A program made the translations under genes and the position numbers. From NCBI GenBank assembly GCA_949130485.1, contig OX422190.1:7470167-7534166 (forward strand): a stretch of DNA of 64,000 nt, in the 5' to 3' direction. Shown piece after piece: positions 32,458-46,208 of the stretch. How positions within the stretch are numbered: the stretch's first letter is position 1; each line of letters opens with the position of its first letter. Below the pieces are notes generated by a model. It worked only from the letters and a program-made list of their open reading frames with translations. It had not been told where the DNA came from and made no database searches. This DNA is from Agelas oroides. Its lineage: Eukaryota > Porifera > Demospongiae > Agelasida > Agelasidae.

Positions 32458-35400
32458 AGTAGAGCCATGACAGAGTGTAGTACAGTCAAGTAGAGCCAAG
32501 TAGAGCTATGGTAGTGTGTAGTAGAGTCATGTAGAGTCAAGAAGAGCAATGGTAGAATGTAGTACAGTGATGTACACTCAAGTATAGCCATGGTAGAGTG
32601 TAGTAGAGTAAAGTAGAGCAAGGTACAGTCATGGTAGAGCGTAGTAGAGACCAGTAGAGTCAAGCAGAGCCATTCCGGAATGTGGTAGAGACATGTAGAG
32701 TCAAGTAGAGCCTTGGTATAATCTAGTAGAGCCATGGAAGTGTGCAGTAGAGTCAAGTAGACCCAAGTAGAGCCATGGGAAGGTGTAGTAGAGTCACGTA
32801 GAGTCATGAACAGCAATGGTAGAATCTAGTACAGTGATATACACTCAAGCAGAGCCATGGTAGAGTGTAGTAGAGCCGAGTAGAAGCAAGTAGAGCCATG
32901 GTAGAGTGTACTAGAGTCAAGTAGAGCCAAGTTGAACCATGGTAGAGTGTAGTAGAGTCAAGTAGAGTCAAGTACAGTCAAGTAGAGAGACAGTAGAGTG
33001 TAGTAGAGTCATGCAGAGTCAAGTAGAGCCTTTGTAGAATGCAGTAGAGCTATGTATGGTAGAGTGTAGTAGAGTAAAGTATACCCAAGTAGAGCCATGG
33101 TAGAGTGTAGTAGAGAGAAGTAGAGCAATGTAGAGCCATCGTAGAGTGTACTAGAGCCAAGTAGAGCCACGTAGAGTCATGGTAGAGTGTACTAGAGTAA
33201 AGAAGAGCCAAGTAGAGCCACGGTAGTGTGTAGTAGAGTCAAGTAGAGCCAAGTAGAGATATGGTAGTGTGTAGTAGAGTCACGTAGAGTCAAAAAGAGC
33301 AATGGTAGAATGTAGTACAGCGATTTACTCTCAAGTTGAGGTGTGGTAGAATGTAGCAGATTCAAGTGGAGCCAAGTAAAATCATGGTAAAGTTTTGTAG
33401 AGTCAAGTAGAGTCAAGTAGAGTCACGGTAGAATGTAGTAGAGCCATGGTAGAGTGTAGTAGAGAGAAGTAGAGCAATATAGAGCCTTCGTAGAGTGTAC
33501 TAGAGCCAAGTAGAGTCACGTAAAGCCATGGTAGAGCGTAGTAGAGTCAAGTAGAGCAAAGTAGAGCCATGGTAGAATGTAGTAGAGTGCAGTAGAGTCA
33601 TGTAGAGTCAAGTAAAGCCTTTGTATAATGTAATAGAGCCATGGCAAAGTGTAGTAGAGTCAAGTAGAGACAAGTAGAGCTATAGTAGGGTATAGTAGAC
33701 TCACGTAGAGTCAAGAAGAGCAATGGTACAATGTAGTACAGTGGTGTACACTCAAGTAGAGCCATGGTAGAGTGTAGTAGGGTCAACTAGAGCCAAGTAG
33801 AATCATGGTAGAGTGTAGTTGAGTCAAGTGGAGTCAAGTAGAGTCTCGGTAGAATGTAGTAGAGCCATGGTAGAGTGTAGTAGAGAGAAGTAGAACAATG
33901 TAGAGCCATCGTAGAGTGTACTAGGGTCAAGTAGAGCCACGTAGAGCCATGGTAGAGTGTAGTAGAGACAAGTAGGGTCAAGTAGAGCAATGTAGCGCCA
34001 TGGTACAGTGTAGTAGAGTGCAGTAGAATCATGTAGAGTCAAGTATATCCTCAGTATAATGTAGTAGAGCCATGGCAGAGTGTATAGTACAGTCAAGTAG
34101 AGCTAAGTAGAGCTACGGTAGGGTGTAGGAGAGTCATGTAGAGTCAAGAAGAGCCATGATAGAGTGTAGTAGAGTAAAGTAGAGCCATGATAGAGTGTAG
34201 TAGAGTAAAGTAGAGCGAAGGAAAGCGACGGTAGAGTGTAGTAGAGTCATGTAGAGGGATGTAGAGCCATGGTATAGGGTGTAGTAGAGTCACGTAGAGT
34301 CACGAACAGCAATGGTAGAATGTAGTACAGCAATTTACACTCAAGTAGAGCTATGGTAGATTGTACTACAGCCATGGTAGAGGTTAGGAGAGCCAAGTTG
34401 AGCCATGGTTGTATGTAGTACAGTCAAGTGTAGCCATGTACAGTCATAGTAGAGTGTAGTAGAGCCGAGTCGAACCAAGTATAGAGCCATCGTACAGTGT
34501 ACTAGAATCAAGTAGAGCCACGTAGAGCCATCGTAGAGTGTACTAGACTCAACTAGAGCCACGTAGAACCATGGTAGAGTGTAGTAGAGTAAAGTAGAGT
34601 CAAGTAGAGTAAAGTAGAGTCAAGTAGAGACACGGTAGAGTGTAGTAGAGTCAAGTAGAGCCACGTAGGGCCGTGGTAGAGTGTAGTAGAGTGCAGTAGA
34701 GTCATGTAGAGTCAAGTAGAGCCTTTGTATAATGTAGTAGAACCATGGTAGAGAGTAGTAGAGCCAAGTAGAGCAAAGTAGAGCAAAGTAGAGTATACTA
34801 GAGTCAAGTAGAGCCAAGTAGAACCATGGTAGAGTGTAGTAAAGTAGAGTCAAGTAGAGCCAAGTAGAACCATGGTAGAGTGTAGTAAAGTAGAGTCAAG
34901 TAGAGCCACGGTAGAGTGTAGTAGAGTCAAGTAGAGCCAGGAAGAGTCATGGTAGAGTGTAGTAGAATGCAGTAGAGTCAAGCAGAACCATGCCGGAATG
35001 TGGTAGAGACATGTAGAGTCAAGTAGAGCCTTGGTATAATCTAGTAGAGCCATGGAAGTGTGTAGAAGGGTCAAGTAGAGCCAAGTAGAGCCATGGGAAG
35101 GTGTAGTAGAGTCACGTAGAGTCACGAACAGCAATGGTAGAATGTAGTACAGTGATGTACACTCAAGCAGAGCCATGGTAGAATGTAGTAGAGTCAAGTG
35201 GAGCCAAGTAGATTCATGGTAGAGTGCAGTAGAGCCGAGTAGAACCAAGTAGAGCCATCGTAGAGTGTACTAGAGTCAAGTAGAGCCATGTACAGTCATG
35301 GTGGAGTAAACTAGAGTAAAGTAGAGCCAAGTAGAGCCATGGTAGAGTGTACTAGAGTAAAGTAGAGCCAAGTAGAGCCATGGTAGAGTGTACTAGAGTA

Positions 35401-38400
35401 AAGTAGAGCCAAGTAGAGCCATGGTAGAGTGTAGTAGAGTCAAGTAGAGCCTTTGTAGAATGCAGTAGACCCATGCATGTTGGAGTGTAGTAGAGTAAAG
35501 TACAGCCAATTAGAGCCATGGTAGACTGTAGCAGAGAGAAGTAGAGCAATGTAGAGCCATCCTAGAGTGTACTAGAGTCAAGTAGAGCCATGTAGAGCCG
35601 TGGTAGAGTGTAGTATATTATAGAATCAAGCAGAGCCAAGTAGAGCTATGGTAGAGTGTAGTAGAGTGCAGTAGAGTCATGTAGAGTCAAGTAGAGCCTT
35701 TGTATAATGTAGCAGAACCATGGCAGTGTGTAGTAGAGTCAAGTAGAGCCAAGTAGAGCTATGGTATAGGGTGTAGTAGAGTCACGTAGAGTCAAGAAGA
35801 GCCATGGTACAGTGTAGTAAAGTGATGTACACTCAAGTAGAGACACGGTAGAGTGTAGTAGAGTCATCCAGAGTCAAGTAGAGCCTTTGTAGAATGCAGT
35901 AGAGCCATGCATGGTAGAGTGTAGTAGAGTAAAGTAGAGCCAATTAGAGCCATGGTAGAGTGTAGTAGAGAGAAGTAGAGCCATCGTAGAGTGTACTAGA
36001 GTCAAGTAGAGCCACGTAGAGCCATGGTAGACTATACTAGAGTCAAGTAGAGCCAAGTAGAACCATGGTAGAGTGTAGTAGAGTCAAGTAGATTCAAGTA
36101 GAGACACGGTAGAGTGTAGTAGAATCATGCAGATTCAAGTAGAGCCTTTGTAGAATGCAGTAGAGCCATGGATGGTAGAGTGTACAAGAGTAAAGTAGAG
36201 CCAAGTAGAGTCATGCTAGAGTGTAGTAGAGAAAAGTAGAGCAATGCATAGCCATGGTAGAGTTTAGTAGAGTCAAGTAAAGCTACGTACAGCCATGCTA
36301 AGATGTAGTAGAGTCAAGTAGAGTCAAGTAGAGCCATGGTAGAGTGTAGTAGAGTCCAGTAGAGTCATGTAGAGTCAAGTAGAGCCTTTGTATAATGTAG
36401 TAGACCCATGGTAGAGAGTAGTAGAGCCAAGTAGAGCTATGGTAGGGTGTAGTAGAGTCACGTAGAGTCAAGATGAGCCATGGTACAGTGTAGTAAAGTG
36501 ATGTACACTCAAGTAGAGACACGGTAGAGTGTAGTAGAGTCATCCAGACTCCAGTAGAGCCTTTGTAGAATGCAGTAGAGCCATGCATGGTAGAGTGTAG
36601 TAGAGTAAAGTAGAGCCAATTAGAGCCATGGTAGAGTGTAGTAGAGAGAAGTAGAGCCATCGTAGAATGTACTAGAGTCAAGTAGAGCCACGTAGAGCCA
36701 TGGTAGACTATACTAGAGTCAAGTAGAGCCAAGTAGAACCATGGTAGAGTGTAGTAGAGTCAAGTAGATTAATGTAGAGACACGGTAGAGTGTAGTAGAT
36801 TCATGCAGATTCAAGTAGAGCCTTTGTAGAATGCAGTAGAGCCATGGATGGTAGAGTGTACAAGAGTAAAATAGAGCCAAGTAGAGTCATGCTAGAGTGT
36901 AGTAGAGAAAAGTAGAGCAATGCAGAGCCATGGTAGAGTGTAGTAGAGTCAAGTAAAGCTACGTACAGCCATGCTAAGGTGTAGTAGAGTCAAGTAGAGC
37001 CAAGTAGAGCCATGGTAGACTGTAGTAGAGTCCAGTAGAGTCATGTACGGTCAAGTAGAGCCTTTGTAGAATGTAGTAGACCCATGGTAGAAAGTAGTAG
37101 AGCCAAGTAGAGCAAAGTAGAGCCGTCGTAGAGTATACCAGAGTCAAGTAGAACCAAGTAGAATCATGGTAGAGTGTAGTAGACTCAAGTAGAGTCAAGT
37201 GGAGCCACGGTAGAGTTCTGTAGAGTCAAGCAGAGCTATGCCGGAATGTGGTAGAGACATGTAGAGTCAAGTAGAGCCTTGGTATAATCTAGTAGAGCAA
37301 TGGAAGTGTGTAGTAGAGTCAAGTAGAGCCAAGTAGAGCCATGGGAAGGTGTAGTAGAGTCACGTAGAGTCACGAATAGCAATGGTAGAATGTAGTACAG
37401 TGATGTACACTCAAGCAGAGCCATGGTAGAATGTAGTAGAGCCATGGTAGAGTGTAGTAGAGCCAAGTTCAGCCATGGTTGAATGCAGTAGAGTCAAGTG
37501 GAGCCAAGTAGATTCATGGTAGAGTGTAGTTGAGCCGAGTAGAACTAAGTAGAGCCATCGTACAGTGTACTAGAGTCAAGTAGAGCCACGTAGAGCCATG
37601 GTAGAGTATACTAGAGTCAAGTAGAGCCAAGTAGAACCATGGTACAGTGTAGTAGAGTCAAGTAGAGACATGGTAGAGTGCAGTAGAGTCATGCAGAGTC
37701 AAGTAGAGTCTTTATAGAAGGCATGCAGTAGAGCCATGGTAGACTAATAAATTAGAGCCAAGTAGAGTCATGATAGAGTGTAGTAGAGAGAAGTAGAGCA
37801 ATGTATAGTCATCGTAGAGTGTACTAGAGTCAAGTTGAGCCAAGTAGAACCATGGTAGAGTGTAGTAGAGTCAAGTAGAGTCAAGTAGAGCTATAGTAGA
37901 GTGTAGTAGAGTCAAGTAGAGCCAAGTAGAGTCATGGTAGAATGTAGTAGAGTGCAGTAGAATCAAGGAGAGCCATGCCGGAATGTGGTAGAGCCATGTA
38001 GAGTCAAGTAGAGCCTTGGTATAATGTAGTAGAGCAATGGAAGTGTGTAGTAGAGTCAAGTAGAGCCAAGTAGAGCCATTGAAAGGTGTAGTAGAGTCAC
38101 ATAGAGTCATGAACAGCAATGGTAGAATGTAGTACATTGATGTACACTCAAGCAGAGCCATGGTAGAATGTAGTAGAGCCATGGTAGAGTGTCGTAGAGG
38201 CAAGTTGAGCCATGGTTGAATGCAGTAGAGTCAAGTGGAGCCAGGTAGATTCATGGTAGAGTGTAGTAGAGCCGAGTAGAACTAAGTAGAGCCGTCGTAC
38301 AGTGTACTAGAATCAAGTAGAGCCACGTAGAGCCATGGTAGAGTGTACTAGACTCACGTAGAGCCAAGTAGAACCATGGTAGAGTGTAGTAGAGTCAAGT

Positions 38401-41400
38401 AGAATCAAGTAGAGACACGGTAGAGTGTAGTAGAGTCATGCAGAGTCAAGTAGAGCCTTTGTAGAATGCAGTAGACCCATGCATGGTGGAGTGTAGTAGA
38501 GTAAAGTAGAGCCAATTAGAACCATGGTAGAGTGTAGTAGAGAGAAGTAGAGTAAAGTAGAGCCATCATAGAGTGTACTAGAGTCAAGTAGAGCCACGTA
38601 GAGCCGTGGTAGAGTGTAGTAGAGTCAAGCAGAGCCAAGTAGAGCCATGGTAGAGTGTAGTAGAGTGCAGTAGAGTCATGTAGAGTCAAATAGAGCCTTT
38701 GTATAATGCAGTAGAACCATGGTAGAGTGTAGTAGATTCAAGTAGAGCCAAGTAGAGCTATGGTAGGGTGTAGTAGAGTCACGTAGAGTCAAGAAGAGCC
38801 ATGGTACAGTGTAGTAAACTGATGAACACTAAAGTAGAGACACGGTAGAGAGTAGTAGAGTCAAGTAGAGCTATGGTAGAGTGTAGTAGAGTCAAGTAGA
38901 GCCAAGTAGAGTCATGGTAGAATGTAGTAGAGTGTAGTAGAATCAAGGAGAGCCATGCCGGAATGTGGTAGAGACATGTAGAGTCAAGTAGAGCCTTGGT
39001 ATAATCTAGTAGAGCAATGGAAGTGTGCAGTAGAGTCAAGTAGAGCCAAGTAGAGCCATGGGAAGGTGTAGTAGAGTCACGTAGAGTCATGAACAGCAAT
39101 GGTAGAATGTAGTACATTGATGTACACTCAAGCAGAGCCATGGTAGAATGTAGTAGAGCCATGGTAGAGTGTAGTAGAGGCAAGTTGAGCCATGGTTGAA
39201 TGCAGTAGAGTCAAGTGGAGCCAGGTAGATTCATGGTAGAGTGTAGTAGAGCCGAGTAGAACTAAGTAGAGCCGTCGTACAGTGTACTAGAATCAAGTAG
39301 AGCCACGTAGAGCCATGGTAGAGTGTACTAGACTCAAGTAGAGCCAAGTAGAACCATGGTAGAGTGTAGTAGAGTCAAGTAGAATCAAGTAGAGACACGG
39401 TAGAGTGTAGTAGAGTCATGCAGAGTCAAGTAGAGCCTTTGTAGAATGCAGTAGACCCATGCATGGTGGAGTGTAGTAGAGTAAAGTAGAGCCAATTAGA
39501 ACCATGGTAGAGTGTAGTAGAGAGAAGTAGAGTAATGTAGAGCCATCGTAGAGTGTACTAGAGTCAAGTAGAGCCACGTAGAGCCGTGGTAGAGTGTAGT
39601 GGAGTCAAGCAGAGCCAAGTAGAGCCATGGTAGAGTGTAGTAGAGTGCAGTAAAGTCATGTAGAGTCAAATAGAGCCTTTGTATAATGTAGTAGAACCAT
39701 GGTAGAGTGTAGTAGATTCAAGTAGAGCCAAGTTGAGCTATGATAGGGTGTAGTAGAGTCACGTAGAGTCAAGAAGAGCCATGGTACAGTGTAGTAAAGT
39801 GATGAACACTCAAGTAGAGACACGGTAGAGTGTAGTAGAGTCATCCAGAGTCAAGTAGAGCCTTTGTAGAATGCAGTAGAGCCATGCATGGTAGAGTGTA
39901 GTAGAGTCAAGTAGAGCCAAGTAGAGCCATGGGAAGGTGTAGTAGAGTCACGTACAGTCACGAACAGCAATGGTAGAATGTAGTACAGTGATGTACACTC
40001 AAGCAGAGCCATGGTAGAATGTAGTAGACCCATGGTAGAGTGTAGTAGAGCCAAGTTGAGCCATGGTTGAATGTAGTAGAGTCAAGTGGAGCCAAGTAGA
40101 TTCATGGTAGCGTGTAGTAGAGCTGAGTAGAACCAAGTAGAGCCATCGTAAAGTGTACTACAGTCAAGTAGAGCCATATAGAGCCATGGTAGAGTATACT
40201 AGAGTCAAGTAGAGTCAAGTAGAGACACGGTAGAGTGCAGTAGAGTCATGCAGAGTCAAGTAGAGTCTTTATAGAATGCATGCCATGGTATAATAGTAAA
40301 TTAGAGCCAAGTAGAGTCATGATAGAGTGTAGTAGAGAGAAGTAGAGCAATGTATAGTCATCGTAGAGTGTACTAGAGTCAAGTAGAGCCAAGTAGAACC
40401 ATGGTAGAGTGTAGTAGAGTCAACTACAGTCAAGTAGAGCCATGGTAGAGTGCAGTAGAGTCATGTAGAGCCATGGTAGAGTGCAGTAGAGTCAAGTAGA
40501 GCCAATTAGAGTCATGGTAGAATGTAGTAGAGTGCAGTAGAATCAAGCAGAGCCATGCCGGAATGTGGTGGAGACATGTAGAGTCAAGTAGAGCCTTGGT
40601 ATAATCTAGTAGAGCAATGGAAGTGTGTAGTAGAGTCAAGTAGAGCCAAGTAGAGCCATGGGAAGGTGTAGTAGAGTCACGTAGAGTCACGAACAGCAAT
40701 GGTAGAATGTAGTACAGTAATGTACACTCAAGCAGAGCCATGGTAGAATGTTGTAGAGCCATGGTAGAGTGTAGTAGAGTCAAGTTGAGCCATGGTTGAA
40801 TGCAGTAGAGTCAAGTGGAGCCAAGTAGATTCATGGTAGAGTGTAGTAGAGCCTAGTAGAACTAAGTAGAGTCATCGTACAGTGTACTAGGGTCAAGTAG
40901 AGCCACGTAGAGCCATGGTAGAGTGTACTAGAGTCAAGTAGAGCCAAGTAGAACCATGGTAGAGTGTAGTAGAGTCAAGTAGAATCAAGTAGAGACACGA
41001 TAGAGTGTAGTAGAGTCATGCAGAGTCAACTAGAGCCTTTGTAGAATGCAGTAGACCCATGCATGGTGGAGTGTAGTAGAGTAAGGTAGAGCCAATTAGA
41101 ACCATGGTAGAGTGTTGTAGAGAGAAGTAGAGCAATGTAGAGCCATCGTAGAGTGTACTAGAGTCAAGTAGAGCCACGTAGAGCCGTGGTAGAGTGTAGT
41201 AGTGTCAAGCAGAGCCAAGTAGAGCCATGGTAGAGTGTAGTAGAGTGCAGTAGAGTCATGTAGATTCAATTAGAGCCTTTGTATAATGTAGTAGAACCAT
41301 GGTAGAGTGTAGTAGAGTCAAGTAGAGCCAAGTAGAGCTATTGTAGGGTGTATTAGAGTCACGTAGAGTCAAGAAGAGCCATGGTACAGTGTAGTAAAGT

Positions 41401-43798
41401 GATGAACACTCAAGTAGAGGCACGGTAGAGTGTAGTAGAGTCATCCAGAGACAAGTAGAGCCTTTGTAGAATGGAGTAAAACCATGCATGGTAGAGTGTA
41501 GTAGAGTCAAGTAGAGCCAAGTAGAGCCATGGGAAGGTGTAGTAGAGTCACGTACAGCAATGGAGGAATGTAGTACAGTGATGTACACTCAAGCAGAGCC
41601 ATGGTAGAGTGTAGTAGAGCCATGTTGAGCCATGGTTGAATGCAGTAGAGTCAAGTGGAGCCAAGTAGATTCATGGTAGAGTGTAATAGAGTTGAGTAGA
41701 ACCAAGTAGAGCCATCGTAAAGTGTACTAGAGTCAAGTAGAGCCATGTAGAGCCATGGTAGAGTATACTAGAGTCAAGTAGAGTCAAGTAGAGACACGGT
41801 AGAGTGCAGTAGAGTCATGCAGAGTCAAGTAGAGTCTTTATAGAATCCATGCAGTAGAGCCATGGCAGACTAGTAAATTAGAGCCAAGTAGAGTCATGAT
41901 AGAGTGTAGTAGAGAGAAGTAGAGCAATGTATAGTCATCGTAGAGTGTACTAGAGTCAAGTAGAGCAAAGTAGAACCATGGTAGAGTGTAGTAGAGTCAA
42001 GTAGAGTCAAGTAGAGCCATGTAGAGCCATGGTAGAGTGTAGTAGAGTCAAGTAGAGCCAAGTAGAGCCATGGTAGAGTGTAGTAGAGACGAGTAGAGTC
42101 AAGTAGAGCCATGGTAGAGTGTAGTAGAGACGAGTAGACTCAAGTAGAGCTATGGTAGGGTGTAGTAGACTCACGTAGATTCAAGAAGAGCAAAGGTACA
42201 AAGTAGTACAGTGCTGTACACTCAAGTAGAACCGTGGTAGAATGTAGTAGAGCCCTGTGGAGCCAAGTACAGTCATTGTAGGGTGTAGTAGAGTCAAGTA
42301 CAGTCATGGTAGAATGTAGTATAGCCATGGTACAGTGTAGTAGAGTCAAGTAGAGCAACATAGAGCCATGGTAGAGTGTAGTAGAGTGCAGTAGAATCAT
42401 GTAGAGTCAACTATAACCTCTGTATTATCTAGTAGAGCCATGGAAGTGTGTAGTAGAGTCAAGTAGAGCCATGGGAAGGTGTAGTAGAGTCACGTAGAGT
42501 CACGAACAGCAATGGTAGAATGTAGTAGAGTAAAGTAGATCCAAGTAGAGCCATGGTAGAGTGTAGTAGAGTCAAGTAGAGCAAGGTAGAGTCATGGTAG
42601 AGTGTAGTAGAGTCCAGCAGAGTCAAGCAGAGCCATGCCGGAATGTGGTAGAGACATGTAGAGTCAAGTAGAGCCTTGGTATAATCTAGTAGAGCAATGG
42701 AAGTGTGTAGTAGAGTCAAGTAGAGCCAAGTAGAGCCATGGGAAGGTGTAGTAGAGTTACAAACAGCAATGGTAGAATGTAGTACAGTGATGTACACTCA
42801 AGCAGAGCCATGGTAGAGTGTAGTAGAGGCGAATAGAAGCAAGTAGAGCCATCGTAGAGTGTATTAGAGTCAAGTAGAGCCACGTAGAGCCATGGTAGAG
42901 AGTACTAGAGTCAAGTAGAGCCAAGTAGAGTCAAGTAGAGACACGGTAGAATGTAGTAGATTCATGCAGATTCAAGTAGAGCCTTTCTAGAATGCAGTAG
43001 AGCCATGCATGGTAGAGTGTAGTAGAGTAAAGTAAAGCCAAGTAGAGCCATGGTAGAGTGTAGTAGAGAGAAGTAGAGCAATGTAGAGCCATCGTAGAGT
43101 GTACTAGAGCAAAGTAGAGCCATGTAGAGTCATGGTAGAGTGAACTAGAGTAAAGTGGAGCCAAGTAGAGCCATGGTAGTGTCTAGTAAAGTCAAGTAGA
43201 GCCAAGTACAGATATGGTAGGGTGTAGTAGACTCACGTAGAGTCAAAAGGAGCAATGGTAGAATGTAGTACAGTGATTTACTCTCAAGTAGAATCATGGT
43301 AGAGTGTAGTAGAGTCAAGTAGAGTCACGGTAGAATGTAGTAGAGCCATTGTAGAGTGTAGTAGAGACAAGTAGAGTCATGTAGAGCAACGTAGAACCAT
43401 GGTAGAGTGTAGTAGAGTACAGTAGAGTCATGTAGAGTCAAGTATAGCCTCTGTATAATGTAGTAGAGCCATGGCAGAGTGTAGTACAGTCAAGTAGAGC
43501 CAAGTAGAGCTACGGTATGGTGTAGAAGAGTCACGTACAGTCAAGAAGAGCAATGGTACAATGTAGTACAGTGATGTACACTCAAGTAGAGCCATGGTAG
43601 AATGTAGTAGAGCCATGTGGAGCCAAGTACAGTCATTGTAGAGTGTAGTAGAACCAAGTAGAGTCAAGTAGAGTCATGGTAGAATGTAGTATAGCCATTC
43701 TATAGTGTAGTAGAGTCAAGTAGAGCAACGTAGAGCCATGGTAGAGTGTAGTAGAGTGCAGTAGAGTCATGGAGAGTCAAGTATAGCCTATCTATAAT
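32458..43798. repeat. Higher-order unit A (~11.3 kb)
   Basis: Sequence from about 32458 on aligns to sequence about 11.34 kb to the right with very few differences by eye; left of 32458 the match breaks. The offset changes in steps to about 12.0 kb by the end. The steps are explained by the 480-bp element in unit B, two short extra repeats in A (46 and 43 bp) and a 261-bp duplication in B. The unit boundaries are conventional, since tandem units can be cut anywhere. Confidence 0.7.
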
Positions 43799-46208
43799 GT
43801 AGTAGAGCCATGACAGAGTGTAGTACAGTCAAGTAGAGCCAAGTAGAGCTATGGTAGTGTGTAGTAGAGTCATGTAGAGTCAAGAAGAGCAATGGTAGAA
43901 TGTAGTACAGTGATGTACACTCAAGTATAGCCATGGTAGAGTGTAGTAGAGTAAAGTAGAGCAAGGTACAGTCATGGTAGAGCGTAGTAGAGACCAGTAG
44001 AGTCAAGCAGAGCCATTCCGGAATGTGGTAGAGACATGTAGAGTCAAGTAGAGCCTTGGTATAATCTAGTAGAGCCATGGAAGTGTGCAGTAGAGTCAAG
44101 TAGACCCAAGTAGAGCCATGGGAAGGTGTAGTAGAGTCACGTAGAGTCATGAACAGCAATGGTAGAATCTAGTACAGTGATATACACTCAAGCAGAGCCA
44201 TGGTAGAGTGTAGTAGAGCCGAGTAGAAGCAAGTAGAGCCATGGTAGAGTGTACTAGAGTCAAGTAGAGCCAAGTTGAACCATGGTAGAGTGTAGTAGAG
44301 TCAAGTAGAGTCAAGTACAGTCAAGTAGAGAGACAGTAGAGTGTAGTAGAGTCATGCAGAGTCAAGTAGAGCCTTTGTAGAATGCAGTAGAGCTATGTAT
44401 GGTAGAGTGTAGTAGAGTAAAGTATACCCAAGTAGAGCCATGGTAGAGTGTAGTAGAGAGAAGTAGAGCAATGTAGAGCCATCGTAGAGTGTACTAGAGC
44501 CAAGTAGAGCCACGTAGAGTCATGGTAGAGTGTACTAGAGTAAAGAAGAGCCAAGTAGAGCCACGGTAGTGTGTAGTAGAGTCAAGTAGAGCCAAGTAGA
44601 GATATGGTAGTGTGTAGTAGAGTCACGTAGAGTCAAAAAGAGCAATGGTAGAATGTAGTACAGCGATTTACTCTCAAGTTGAGGTATGGTAGAATGTAGC
44701 AGATTCAAGTGGAGCCAAGTAAAATCATGGTAAAGTTTTGTAGAGTCAAGTAGAGTCAAGTAGAGTCACGGTAGAATGTAGTAGAGCCATGGTAGAGTGT
44801 AGTAGAGAGAAGTAGTGCAGTATAGAGTCTTCGTAGAGTGTACTAGAGCCAAGTAGAGTCACGTAAAGCCATGGTAGAGCGTAGTAGAGTCAAGTAGAGC
44901 AAAGTAGAGCCATGGTAGAATGTAGTAGAGTGCAGTAGAGTCATGTAGAGTCAAGTAAAGCCTTTGTATAATGTAATAGAGCCATGGCAAAGTGTAGTAG
45001 AGTCAAGTAGAGACAAGTAGAGCTATAGTAGGGTATAGTAGACTCACGTAGAGTCAAGAAGAGCAATGGTACAATGTAGTACAGTGGTGTACACTCAAGT
45101 AGAGCCATGGTAGAGTGTAGTAGGGTCAACTAGAGCCAAGTAGAATCATGGTAGAGTGTAGTTGAGTCAAGTGGAGTCAAGTAGAGTCTCGGTAGAATGT
45201 AGTAGAGCCATGGTAGAGTGTAGTAGAGAGAAGTAGAACAATGTAGAGCCATCGTAGAGTGTACTAGGGTCAAGTACAGCCACGTAGAGCCATGGTAGAG
45301 TGTAGTAGAGACAAGTAGAGTCAAGTAGAGCAATGTAGCGCCATGGTACAGTGTAGTAGAGTGCAGTAGAATCATGTAGAGTCAAGTATATCCTCAGTAT
45401 AATGTAGTAGAGCCATGGCAGAGTGTATAGTACAGTCAAGTAGAGCTAAGTAGAGCTACGGTAGGGTGTAGGAGAGTCATGTAGAGTCAAGAAGAGCCAT
45501 GATAGAGTGTAGTAGAGTAAAGTAGAGCCATGATAGAGTGTAGTAGAGTAAAGTAGAGCGAAGTAAAGCGACGGTAGAGTGTAGTAGAGTCATGTAGAGG
45601 GATGTAGAGCCATGGTATAGGGTGTAGTAGAGTCACGTAAAGTCACGAACAGCAATGGTAGAATGTAGTACAGCAATTTACACTCAAGTAGAGCTATGGT
45701 AGATTGCACTACAGCCATGGTAGAGGTTAGGAGAGCCAAGTTGAGCCATGGTTGTATGTAGTACAGTCAAGTGTAGCCATGTACAGTCATAGTAGAGTGT
45801 AGTAGAGCCGAGTAGAACCAAGTAGAGCCATCGTACAGTGTACTAGAATCAAGTAGAGCCACGTAGAGCCATCGTAGAGTGTACTAGACTCAACTAGAGC
45901 CAAGTAGAACCATGGTAGAGTGTAGTAGAGTAAAGTAGAGTCAAGTAGAGTAAAGTAGAGTCAAGTAGAGACACGGTAGAGTGTAGTAGAGTCAAGTAGA
46001 GCCACGTAGGGCCGTGGTAGAGTGTAGTAGAGTGCAGTAGAGTCATGTAGAGTCAAGTAGAGCCTTTGTATAATGTAGTAGAACCATGGTAGAGAGTAGT
46101 AGAGCCAAGTAGAGCAAAGTAGAGCAAAGTAGAGTATACTAGAGTCAAGTAGAGCCAAGTAGAACAATGGTAGAGTGTAGTAAAGTAGAGTCAAGTAGAG
46201 CCACGGTA

